Positions 51,192 through 62,510 of a stretch of DNA of 64,000 nt are shown one piece after another; position 1 is the first letter of the stretch; each line of letters starts with the position of its first letter. The notes under the pieces are model-generated. The model ran no database searches. It worked only from the letters and a program-made list of their open reading frames with translations, and had not been told where the DNA came from. Origin of the DNA: Tubulanus polymorphus. Lineage: Eukaryota > Nemertea > Palaeonemertea > Tubulaniformes > Tubulanidae. The position numbers and the translations under genes were made by a program. The stretch lies in the NCBI RefSeq assembly GCF_964204645.1, contig NC_134027.1:13566485-13630484 (forward strand). The letters are read 5' to 3'.

Positions 51192-52572
51192 ATGGCAATT
51201 AGTTTTCCAAAAGCTTTTCAATATAATAAATCAATTAGATATAATATTCCTGAAATAGATTTTAATAAAGATATTTCATATAGAAACGAAGTTTTAGATT
51301 CATTAATTAATTTAGATATTTATGTTACTGAAACTAATAATTCTAATGCAAAGATGGAAAATATATTTCATGTATATTTAATTGATTTAAAAAAAATGAA
51401 AGATGAAAAACAATGGTTATTAAAATCTAATATGAAGTATTGACAGAACCAATTAAATTTTGCAGTTTATTGTGCAACAACAGGTTGTGGAATTAGTTGA
51501 ATGATCATTTGAATAATTCTAAATATAAATTAATTCGAAGTTTATTTAGATTCCATACTTATTTTCAAATAAGATTAATATTAAATGAATTAGAGACTCC
51601 TTTACCAGGATCTAGCTATTTTAAAGAATTAGATAATAATAATAATTTATCAAAGTTTTATAAAATTTGTAATGAATTTAATATAGATATAAATAATTCT
51701 GATTTTAGAAAAAAACTTGGAACAATAAGATCACTTCCTTGTCCTAAAAAGAGTGCAGAATATTGTGCACTTCCCATACCATCTAATAGCTTTTATAATA
51801 TCTATAATAATAAATTAGGTTATTGTAAAATAGAAACTAAGGATTTAGAAACATTAAATTTCAATCAATTACCGAAATTCTATGATAATTTAAAACAAGA
51901 AAACAATAATGGTTGGGTTTATTTTATTTTAGAAAATAGTGAAGGTTTTACCAAGCCTGGTATACAAAGAATAAATCAATCAATTAGAACTTATTTGATA
52001 TGTATTCTATGATCACAGGTTGAAACAAGATCCCCAATAATTGGAAATTTAAATACACCATTTGATACACAAAAACAATTTAAAGTATTATTTGAAGATT
52101 CAATTCATAATGATAAAAATAGATCGATTCCAGAAAATATTTTAAGATATCAAAATTATTTAGATAAATCACATGTAAGATTAGATTATTGTATAGGCCC
52201 TAATTTGTTAATTATTTCAAATGATTTAATATTAAAAATGGGAAATATAATTGGTTATGATAATCTAATTAAAACTGCAACAATAAATAATAAGTTTGGA
52301 TTAAATGATATAAATAAAAAGATTATTACTTCTCCAAAACTAATGAAAGGTGAAAAAATTAAAAAACATATTCAATCAACAGAAACTAAAACTAAAATAT
52401 TAAATTGGATAATGATTCTAAAATAAAAGATTACAATACTACAGTAAATATTAAAACTGATAATATTCAACATGAAATAATTAAAACTAATAATGATAAT
52501 AAATCCCATGAAAATACTAAATTAGCTATTACTTGTATAGGAATTGTAATAGGAGGAATATTTTATTTTTAA
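51192..52572 (+). pseudogene. Conserved Maverick protein (LPGSSYFKELDNN type), probable virion component
   Basis: Start ATG in GATTATATAAATG. Blocks in order: ISFPKAFQYNKSIRYNIPEIDF, a frameshift near 51440 around QNQLNFAVYCATTGCGIS, then RSLFRFHTYFQIRLILNEL, TPLPGSSYFKEL, YFILENSEGFTKPGIQRINQSIRTY (TGA at 52010), SPIIGNLNTPFDTQKQF, and a tail with a membrane segment (CIGIVIGGIFYF) ending at 52572. I recognise the GFT-x-x-G-x-x-R-x-N-x-S-I-R-T-Y block as common to animal Polintons; its function is not known. Deleted in copy 1. Confidence 0.65.
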
Positions 52573-52595
52573 TTTTAATTTTTTTTATTAGATAA

Positions 52596-53970
52596 ATGGA
52601 TGTAGAAGGTGGAGAAGATATTGGTATGGATACTTTTGATGAACCCGGCATAACTGAAGAACAACCGCCTAATTTTAGTGAAACAAGTTTTAATGGCGGT
52701 AATGAGCCAGAATATGATAATGATTTAAATATGCCTGATTATATCAAAAATGCAGAATCACAATTAAATCCTGAAAATTTAGATCCAGATTTAGTAAAAC
52801 AAGATTTAGATAATTTAAACAAAGTACCTAAATTAGAACGTATAATTGAAAATTCTAAATTGAAATTATTAGATACTGGAAAGGTGATTATTATATTGAT
52901 ATCACTTATAAAAATAATAAAAATAAAATATTAACAAAATCAACTTTGAGTGATTTAGATCCAGATAGAATTTTAATAATTAGTAATAGTAATGTAATAA
53001 CTGATGTTTTAAAACAAGAATTAACTGATAATGATATAGACGTATTTAAACAAAGAATTAATGAATTATTTGAAATAACCAAAAAGAAATCAGAAACAGA
53101 AACAACTTCTGAACAGAATATAACTTCCAAAACTAGTAAACTTAAACCACATAAAGTTTCAATTGAAAAACTTTTACGGAATGGATTAATTAATACAAAA
53201 GATCAACGATTAGAATATTTAAATATATTTTCTGATAAAGCAATTAGAGAAATTATTAGTATAAGAAATAAAGTTGATAAATTTGCACATGATAAAAGTA
53301 TAAGAGATTTTAAAATTAGAACTTTAGAAAAAGATAGAACTGATAAAATTAATGAAATAGAACAATTAAAATTAGATAGAGATAATAAAGTTATTGCAGA
53401 AATTCAATTTAAAAAAAAAAATGCACATTTAGAAAAAGAAAAAGATGATTTAGAATATAACATAGAATTACAGAGAGAAGAAATGAAATTACTATCAAAA
53501 TCATATGATTATAATATTAATAGATTAAAAGTTATTTTTAAAGATTTGTTAATAAAACCAAATTCTGAAATATCATTGAAAGATAGAATAAAATTATTAT
53601 TTAAACTAGAAGGTATCACAATTCTTTCAATTCTAACAGCCGTAACTATGTTATTTACAACAATTGGTTTAGCAATATCAAATTCATTAAAAACTACGCC
53701 TACACCCAATAAACCGGATAAACCATCAAATAATAATACTTCTATACAAGATAAAGTTAAAGATGGTTTAAAGAAATTAGCAAAATATCTATGGGAACTA
53801 TCTAAAAAATCTGCTGCAGCTTTACCAGGAATTATTGCATCAATTGTTGGTTTTGTTTTAAAATCTGCTGGGAATATTCTTAACTTTGCTGCTGAACATA
53901 TTATTTTTATTTTTAATTACAATTGTTAGTGCCACTATTTTTGGGTTAGTGAATATGATAAAAAATAAAT
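52596..53970 (+). pseudogene. Maverick coiled-coil/membrane protein, copy 2
   Basis: Same as 21050-22510. The N-terminal part (52596-52934) is open and acidic; an internal deletion near 52885 removes sequence present at 21310-21395 and shifts frame. The main part (52946-53929) is open over 327 codons with the coiled coil, ILSILTAVTMLFTTIGLAI, the proline linker and KKSAAALPGIIASIVGFVL. One extra T near 53905 then shifts frame before the end. Confidence 0.7.
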
Positions 53971-53993
53971 AATTAATTTTTTTTGTCATATAA

Positions 53994-55231
53994 ATGAGTG
54001 GGAGTTATATAAATCCTTCTAAGAATTCTAGAATATCTAATGCTATTAAAGCAGAGAGATCTCATCATATAATTACTCATAATCCTTCTAATATTAATCC
54101 TGATGAAACTTTATATGTTAGAATCCCGAGATAAAATACTTTTTATGTTCCAAATAGTATTTATTTATCGGCTGATATAAATGTAACTGGTAATAATAAT
54201 ATTTATATTGTAGATAATGTTGGGAGATATTTGATTAAAAAATTAACTACAAAGATTGGACCAGAAACAGTTTTCTCATTAGATGATCATAATTTATTTA
54301 TGCATTATAAAGATTTACGGTTAACAAAAGAAAATAGAAATAATATGATATTTCAAGGCATCCAATCAGAAAACCATAATAAATTAAGATCAGGAGCTAA
54401 TGACGCAACAGTAACTCGTGCTGCAGATAATTTGATAAAAAAGATTTATGGAAGCAAATATAAAATTCCATTAGATTTTGAATTGAAAAATAATAATGCG
54501 CCTTTATATAAATACGCAATTCAAGAAGATATTATATTCGAGATAACATTTGCTCCTGTTAATGAAATTGTATTATCAAGTGTAGTTAAAGAAAGATGTG
54601 GGTTATGAATTATCGAATATATGTTTAGAATATGATACAGATGAAAATATATCAAGCATAATTCAAACTCAATACAATCAAGGATTTTCATTATTATATG
54701 ATTATATTGATAAATTTAAAACTGTAACTATTAATGCAAATGACGAAATAATTAATGAGAATATTAACTTCCCATGAAGATCTATTAAAGGTATATTAAT
54801 ATTTTTACCATTGCAACATATTCTAATGGTACAATAAATATTGATAATTATTATAATCCTGAAATATCTAAGGTAGAAATGACTATTGAAGGTACAGCAA
54901 ATAAAATATTTTGTCAAGGAATGAGAATGATAGATCAGTGGCCAGAAATTAGAAAACATTTTATGAATGAAAAAGTAAATCATCTGAAAATTGTAATATC
55001 AATCAAATTGATTATTATAACTGCAATAAATATGCATTATGGTTAGATTTTAGAACAACAGAGGATAATTCATTACATGGTTCTGGGAAGAAATTACAGA
55101 ACACTAAAGATGGAATACAATTATTCATGAAAAAGAAAAAAGGAGACAAAAATTTCAAAATGCACATTTATATCATATCTGACGAGCAATTAAATATTAT
55201 AAATTCTCAATTAGATAGTATTCAATATAGG
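53994..55231 (+). pseudogene. mcp: Maverick major capsid protein, copy 2 (frameshifted)
   Basis: Start ATG in TCATATAAATG. First break at 54133 (TAA after PR), second near 54596, further near 54810 and 54980. The open part 54231-54608 has FSLDDHNLFMHYKDLRL and KIPLDFELKNNNAPLY. The hallmark ALWLDFRTTEDNSLHGSG is intact at about 55033-55085. The two stops of copy 1 are not shared, so the copies decayed separately. Confidence 0.85.
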
Positions 55232-55261
55232 AAATATAAAGTTAAAATTAACGATATATAA

Positions 55262-56401
55262 ATGGGGGGTAAAAAAAACTCCTAATACTAAAGAACAATA
55301 TTTAAGAAATTTATATTACAACCCTGAGAGTTCGGTTGCTTATTCTTCTACCAGAAATATATGGCGTCAAGTAAAACAAGATAAATTAGATAAGATAATC
55401 CCACAAAATTTAGTTAAATATAAAGATATAAGTGAATTTATGTTAGAACAACCAACATATACAACACATAAAAAAATTGTTAGAAAATATAAAACTCGTA
55501 AAACTATGGTAAGTTATGTAGATCAACAGTGGCAAGGATTGATATTGGATTGATTTAATTGATATGAAAAATGTTAAGAAAGATAATGATGATTATTGGT
55601 GGATCTTAAACATAATTGATATTTTTAGTCGTTATGTATGGAGCTTCCCACTTTATAGAAAAGATGCTGCACAAACACAATTAGTTTAGAAAAAAATTAT
55701 TTCAGGTGGTAAAATAAAGCCAGAAAAAATACAATTTGATGATGGAAAAGAATTTGATAATTCAGTAGTTCATGAACTCTTAGATAATCATAATATTGAA
55801 TATTTTTCAACAAAATCGGATAAAAAAGCGGCAGTTGTTGAACATTTAATAGAACATTAAGAACAAGAATGTGGAAATATTTTACAGCAAATAATACTTT
55901 TAAATGGATTGATGTTTTACCAAAATTGATAGAAGTTTATAATAATTCTTATCATTCTTCTATTGGAATGAAACCTATCGATGCTAGAAAACCTGAAAAT
56001 GCTGAAATTGTTTGGAATCATTTATATGGAGCATTTCTTGTAGATGATTTTGGTGAACCTAAATTTAAAGTTGGTCAAAATGTTAGAATGTCTAAGTATA
56101 AAAAGATATTTGACAAAGGATACGATCGTAATTTTACTAGAGAAATATATAAAATAAAAAAGGTAATAACAACAAAACCATATTTCTATAAATTAGAAGA
56201 TTTAGATGGTGAAGAAGTTGATGGGTATTTTTGTGAAGAAGAATTAAGTTTAACTACTGAAAATCTAGAACACGAATATAAAATTTAAAAAGTATTAAAA
56301 ACAAAAACTGTTAATAGAAAAAAATATCCTTTAGTAAAATGGGTTTGATGGCCAGATAAATTTAATGAATGGATATTATCAAGTAAAATTAAAAATATAT
56401 A
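55262..56401 (+). pseudogene. Maverick integrase with chromodomain, copy 2
   Basis: The A-run after the start has one extra A, so the frame is lost at once. A duplicated TTGATATTGGATTGAT-type change near 55540, a TAG near 55687 and a missing base in the ERF block near 55845 follow. 55869-56288 is open (ANNTFKWIDVLPKLIE to the start of the chromodomain). It ends with a TAA against the ATPase ATG as in copy 1. Confidence 0.85.
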
Positions 56402-56402
56402 A

Positions 56403-56765
56403 ATGAATAAGGAATTATTTATATTTGAACCTCATAATATGTTAATTTCTGGTGTAACAAATTGTGGAAAAACTTATTTTATATTAAATTTATTAGAAAC
56501 TGTTTATAAAAACTATTTTGATAATATAGTATTATTTTGTCCAACGTATGAATTTAATCAAACTTATGATAGAAATATTACTAGAAATAATAAATTTATT
56601 GTATTAGATCCTAAAACAGTTAAAGAAAATTTAGATAATTGTATTAAAATAGCAATTGATATTTATAAAGGATCAAATACATTATTTATCATAGGTGATT
56701 GCGCAAATTTACATGATTCAAAAGTTAGAGAAAGTGAGTTATGTTATTTAGCTTTTTCTGGAGTA
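56403..56765 (+). pseudogene. Maverick packaging ATPase, copy 2, truncated by a LINE
   Basis: Open from the ATG: GVTNCGKTYF (Walker A), NIVLFCPTYEFNQTYD, then TLFIIGDCA at the Walker B site, where the first Asp seen in copy 1 (IIDDCA) is Gly. It is well conserved to YLAFSG at 56762, where copy 1 continues RHFGITTW and this copy switches to LINE sequence. Confidence 0.85.
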
Positions 56766-57930
56766 ACCCGTAGGTTAGGTGAGGATATATGAGGGTATAG
56801 TAAAGTGTAACAAGGTGTTGATAGTCAAGTATGTTCTTGGTTTTGTTCATTATTCCAGTGATCCGAGAGATTTTTTCGTGTATTTTTTCGATGTGTGGTT
56901 TCCAATTGAGATTTTCGTGTATCGTTAGACCTAGGAAGTCTGTTTGCTTTACTCGTTCTATAACGGTATCGCCTAATTTGATGTGAAAATTGTGATGCAA
57001 GAACGGGTTTCTTTGGTAGTTATGAAATATAATGTATTTAGTTTTTGTATGATTAGGTGTTAATCTGTTGGCTCGAAGCCAGTCATTTAATTTTAAGAGA
57101 TCAGTATTTACATTTTGTGCGAGAGTGTTGAGGTTCTTATGAGATGAGATGCAATTTGTGTCGTCTGCGAATAGAATGTAGTTTAAATGGTCAGTACAGC
57201 GGTAAATGTCATTGATATATACGAGGAATAAAAGTGGGCCAAGGATGGAGCCTTGGGGGACGCCTATATTTGTGAAGAGTGTTGAAGAGGTTGAAGATGA
57301 AACGTAGTGTTGCCTGTCAGAAAGATAAGAGGTAAACCAATTTAAGGCTGTTCCTCGAATACCTTAATGTTCAAGCTTTTTGAGTAGAATGTTGTGGTTC
57401 AGGGTGTCGAAAGCTTTGGAGAGGTCTAGAAAAATACCAATGGTCCAATTGTGGTTATCTAAGGAATTTGTAATTCTGTCGATGAGTTCAAGAATGGCAT
57501 GTTCCGTAGAGTGGTTTGGTCGAAATCCATATTGATTTGGGAATATTTGTTTTTCAATGAATTATGAGTTTTTGGTGAACGAGTTTCTCGTATATTTTTG
57601 ATATAGAGTTGAGTAGCGATATTGGTCGATAGTTTTTAACTAGATTCTTCTCATCCTTTTTGTGTAGGGGAATTATTTTGGCTGTTTTAAGATGATTTGG
57701 AATAGGCCTAACCCCTGTTTTGAGAGATTGAATGATAAGGTGTGTGAGAGGACAAGAGATATAGTTAATGATTATTTTTAATGTATGCGTTGAAATGTTA
57801 TCTTGGGCTGCTGAGTACCTTTTTGTTTAAGATTCCTTACAACTTCTATGACATCTTGTTCACAAACTGGTGAGAGGAAGAAATTTGAATTAAGTTTGGG
57901 GACTTTATTTAAGTCCTGGTACACCACCGA
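56766..57930 (-). mobile_element. LINE reverse-transcriptase fragment (CR1/Jockey type), minus strand
   Basis: Read on the minus strand from about 57930: FFLSPVCEQDVIEVVRNLK, then NYRPISLLNSISKIYEKL, PQGSILGPLL region, LFADDTN (catalytic FADD), then RVKQTDFLGLTIHENLNWKPHI and LYYTLIYPHLTYGLL. Stops and shifts break it in the middle; only 56725-57000 and 57778-57972 have longer open frames. Both ends are truncated: no tail is present at 56766, so the joint to the ATPase is a rearrangement and not a normal LINE 3' end. Confidence 0.8.
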
Positions 57931-57959
57931 ACAACCTCGAATGGCCTTAAATAAATGAC

Positions 57960-58705
57960 CCCTACTCTCCACAACCGGAACCTGAATTTTCTGCGATTGA
58001 AAATGCCGCCATTTTGTTTTTGATCTATCACCGAACGCTCCACTGCCGTAGCAAATCGAATCAAAGCGCTTCGATGAGCGATTTTGTCGCGTTGGGTACT
58101 CGCGTTGGCGATTTGCTTAAATAAATTGTCGAACCGATCCGTGTTGATTCGAGTTACTTAAATAAAAACGCCTCTGGTGTGAAAAAATCGCCTCCACAAG
58201 ACTGATCATGTTGATGTCGGGACAGCGGTTCAGTATAAAATGAGAACTGAGATAACCGAAATAGAATTTGTAAAGGTGATCCTGAGCCAACCGATATACG
58301 GTAGACAATTCCAAATCTGTCTTCCACTTTTGAATTTTTTAAGTCGTATACCTTCGTGCGCATGCGTTAGGGTTAGATGAGCCAATCAGAACGCTTCTGA
58401 AAGGAAATCGACCCTTTTGCTTAGGAGGGTGGTTGTGAGTGATACGATATAGTCACAACCGAGTACATAGTCGATGGTGGCGCTGTAAATCAATATGGAG
58501 GCTGTAGATCTACTGGTGAATGAATGGTTGCGATCATCGTCCAGATAAATGTGGGAGAATAACGCGCTCGCTCTCTGCACAGGCCTATTTTCCCCGTTTA
58601 GCTAGCAAATGGTAGGCAATGTCGGATCAACCAAAATAAGGGCACGTGTCTGTCAGTGTCACTCGTCACGCGAACCCGAAACGAAACGGTCTGACTACTA
58701 CAGTA
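57960..58705. other. No gene recognised
   Basis: Higher GC, overlapping chance frames on the minus strand (58117-58580). Nothing supported. Confidence 0.45.
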
Positions 58706-61030
58706 CACTATCAGCCCATTGCTGAATTTGAGCTGAAAAAGAGCTGAATTATGAGCGGAAAATGGACTGAAAATGAGCTGGAAATAAGCAGAAAATTGTC
58801 TAGCTGAAAATGAGCTGAAATAAGGAAGAATTTATAAGTGCCTGAAAATTCAGCTAGATTTCAGCTCTAATTACGCCTGGCAACAAAAGGCTGAAAATCA
58901 GCAGAATTTATTGAAACATTTTCTGGCTGAAATTGAGCTGAAAAAGAGCTTAATTTGGTACCCCACAGTGTTCTATTTCAGCTGATTTTCAGCTCAATTT
59001 CAGCCTGAAATTCCTATTACTTTAGAGTTGCATTATCATTAACGAAAAAAACTTCATTGTTCAAAGTTATGTTTGATTAATCCTACTTCAAAGTTCATGG
59101 AAGAAAGGAGTCCAAGATTAATTAGGTATAGTGATACTCCAATATACTTTGTTGATTGCTGCAGGGGAGATACAGGCTGGGAGGTTGGGGGATTGATTCA
59201 GCTCATATGACAAGGGCACCTCATAACTCGTGGAGGGAGCTATAAAATACAGTCCCAATTGACAAGTTATTCGGCCATTTGCTCGGCCAAGCATTGTATC
59301 AGAAAGTTGGTTATTCGGCCGAGTGGTTGATTAATTCGACAATCCACTCAGCCGAGCTAGTAAAAGTTAAGAAGAAGAGCTCTCATCATCAGTTCTACGA
59401 GGGCTTATGTTACGATTATGTTGATCCTGAAGTTATGCAGTCTGCTGTTACTAATACAAGATTACAAATGTGAGAAGATTGTTGAGAAGAAAGTTCTTCC
59501 TGTTAAGGTAAGAACCTTTTAAAGAAATTGCATTCTACATAGGCCTTTATATTCAACTGTCCTGGAATATCATATTCATCAAATGTTACATTAGGCCTAA
59601 TAGGAACTAGCTGTGAATGTGATATTTATTGCTGCACTTTTGTAGTGTAGATATTTTTCAGAGAAAATTTATTCTAATTCATGTTGATCCAATATTGATT
59701 TTCAGGTCAAAGTTGGCTCTGCAACCAAAGTGGCAATAAAAGATGCAAAACTGAGTTTCTACAATGATTGTCAAACTCTTCTATTGAGACTTTCTATGAA
59801 GACGAGTTAGTCAAATTCGCATCGAAAAAGAGACGCCTTGAAACGGACATTATTTCATTGAATTCAACTTCAGGGACACTCGCAGACCAAGCTGAGGAGA
59901 AAAGAGCGCTTTCCCTTCTTACACAATCGAATAGATTATGAAGACGTGCAAAAGATAAAAGCCAGTGAACTGTCTGTTGTGGAAGAAGAAATGAAAACTC
60001 TAAACGCAATTTCACAGATTTGAGCATAGACATTCTAATCGTGAGGATTATCATTGTTACTTTTGTGAATATGAACACAGTGCAGAATAAATATGGGTTT
60101 TTGTTAATACATATGGTTATATGCTTTTGATTTTTGTTTTTAGTTTGAGTAGAAACACCGTGTTGATAATTTATTATAATTGGACCCTAAAATTTAGGTT
60201 ATGATCTAAAAAACCCTAAAAAAGCCCTAAAATTCTGGAAAGACCAATCTGTACGTAGGAACCATGAGACTATCATATACCTGGTGGAGGGCTCCCAATT
60301 CCTTTGCAAGAGGTTTCGGAGTCCTGCGGTAATTTTGAAAATTAAGGTACACTTTTATACAGTTTTAGTGCATATTACAGCTTTAAGAAGTACTGTGGAC
60401 TTTTGTCATAGATCAATGTCAGGTGGAATTTTTCACGTGTGATCAGAAAAGGGGGAAAAATGGAGACCCCCCGAATCCCTTCTGGATCTGTACCTGTGCT
60501 GTTGCTATTGTTTAAAAAATCAGAAAACTAAGGCAGGAAGAGCACGCAAAAATTACATCATAATAGGGATGCCGTGTTACCGTAGTGCGAAATCGAGCCA
60601 ATAAATGGCTTATGATGACAAGCAACACGACGCCTACCGACACAACTGGGTTTATCGCCTACAAGAAGCCACTAGTTGCTGCTCTATCGGTTCAACATAA
60701 GACAGTAAGTTGGGCTGCGATCGCGGTTGCTCGGTAGGCGTCGTTGCTTGTCGACATAAGCCAGCTTTTAAGAAAGCGGCATTCCAGAATAGTTCAGCCT
60801 CAATTTGAAAACGCTAATTAGTCCAAATCGAGGCTGAAAGAATTGTTCTTAATTTTCCGCTCAAAAACAGCTAAGAGAACTCAGCAGAAAATGAGCGGAA
60901 AATAAGCGGAAAGGGGGACACGTTCCGCTCAAATTCAGCTCATTTTCAGTATGCTACAGATGTTAAATTCCGCTCAAATTCAGCTATTTTTCAGCATTGA
61001 ATTTTCCGCACTCTCAAAGGACTGATAGTG
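58706..61030. mobile_element. CACTA-like (EnSpm) non-autonomous element with subterminal repeats
   Basis: Begins CACTATCAG and ends CTGATAGTG. The outer 300 bp on the left hold many GAGCTGAAAA/AGCTGAAT words, and the outer 250 bp on the right hold the complements (TTCAGCTCA, CCGCTCAAATTCAGC). CACTA ends plus dense subterminal repeats are the pattern of the EnSpm group. Flanking triplets are GTA and CTA, so a 3-bp duplication is not clean. Internal frames (59279-59473, minus 59794-60078) look like exon debris; no transposase was recognised. Confidence 0.6.
60606..60763. repeat. Small inverted repeat nested in the CACTA-like element
   Basis: 60606-60640 and 60731-60763 are inverted copies of TGGCTTATG-GACAAGCAA...CGACGCCTACCGA, about 33-35 bp with a 90-bp spacer. 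Probably a separate MITE or foldback. Confidence 0.7.
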
Positions 61031-62510
61031 CTAATGTCAATCTATTTCAACCTGACTTGAGAGCATTCCGGGTGGCCTAGCTCGCTCATTTTTAGTAGTA
61101 CATACCTGATAAAAGGTCTTAGTAGGACCAGAAAGGACAGGCAGTCGAACTTAAACATCGTTTTTTAATCCATTTGAAACTGTATTGAAGGATATCCAGT
61201 CAACAGCTGCCATTTTGAAAATTACTGGAGGGCGCTGGCACCTGTGGACTTAGTCAGTAACCTGTCTGTGGTTTAGTTTCACAATCGGATATTTTCACAA
61301 ACCACAGTCAGGAATGGGAACGTCATTTTTCGACGAAATCTTTGTGAGTCAATTTGACTCACGAGTAATTTGCCTGGCATTTTCTGGTCTTTTGAGATAT
61401 CCGTCTAATTTTTGTTGTAGGCCTAATCAACGCACAACAGATTCGTAGTTTGTTTGATACCTATAACACCTCACCTGACTATCTTAATCCATGTGCAAAT
61501 TGGCCGTAAAGTGAGAGTAAATTTCCGTCAATTCAACGGCGGCCATTTTTAAAACTTGTGGAGGGTGCTGGCACCTGTTGACTGAGGCTAGGATAACAGC
61601 GCAAACTAACGTAACGAAATGACGAAATTGAAAAAATTAAGAAATCAACACTAATGCACATTTTCCATAATTTATCATTTCGTTATTTATCATAGAAAGC
61701 ATGAAGATTTGAAATATATGTTGGAAAACCATCAAAAATGAAAATTATCGTTTCGTCTTGGAAGTTTTATATAAATTATATGGAGGTCACCTTGTCCATC
61801 ATGCCACATGTATGCAATACAGAGAAATTACCGGTAATTAATTTCTCAAAATAATGTTGATTAATCACTCGAAACATACATAAAATTGGATTATTTCAAA
61901 AGGTAGGCCTACCTGTGTTAGTTACTATCACTAAATGATAATCCAAACAATGATGAATGCTTTTAGGCCTACATGTCTACTAGAAACTGCCATGTATTGC
62001 TATTCAAATCATATTTTTTGCGCTTAGTTGAACGGATGTGGTCCCTTCAACAACGTAGACTTTCAAAATCAAGAGGCATTTTGTCTGAATTCGGATGCCA
62101 AATAGGTATAAAATCAAGTTGAATTGCTCTCGTAGCTTATTTCCTATTCATTTCTATAGACCTCATTTCTGAGTCGTCCCTTTAGTGACATGGTTTTATT
62201 AATAGACATAGTACCACGCGTCCAGCGGAAGCAATGCATACACTGAACAGGTGCGCGAACATCTAAATCATCAATTCTGACTAGATTGAAAAGATTTTTC
62301 CAATTATGAAATCACCTAACCTTATCGTAAACTATTATCTATTATTTAATGTAAATAGTAGAAAATCTTTAAAAAAATGTCCATTACCCTTTAAAGGCCC
62401 CTTGAATAATACCCCTCAAATTTCTTATCAATGGTCTTTCAGGAACCCTGATGGTGTTCTTGGATCATTATTTTTGTCAATCTTCATTTGAATCTATTTC
62501 TATTTTTCAG
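61031..62510. other. No gene; two copies of a ~55-bp segment; splice acceptor at the end
   Basis: GCCATTTT-AAA-CTGGAGGGCGCTGGCACCTG at about 61208-61250 has a diverged copy at 61544-61582. The polypyrimidine stretch CTATTTCTATTTTTCAG at 62494-62510 is a good splice acceptor for the following exon. Confidence 0.5.

Larger units (their letters stand above)
41546..56765 (+). mobile_element. Maverick/Polinton DNA element, copy 2 (defective, 3'-truncated)
   Basis: Parallel to copy 1 from the polymerase module to the right-set ATPase, with high nucleotide identity. It keeps genes that copy 1 has lost: the end of the polymerase, a minus-strand zinc-ribbon gene, a probable structural gene and the PGSSYFKEL-type gene. 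It stops inside the ATPase at 56765, where a minus-strand LINE begins. It also has a foreign insert at 49484-50642. Confidence 0.88.

Noticed and set aside
58117-58580. Minus-strand frames of 64-69 residues
   Set aside because: Three overlapping frames without motifs; no start context, no partner.
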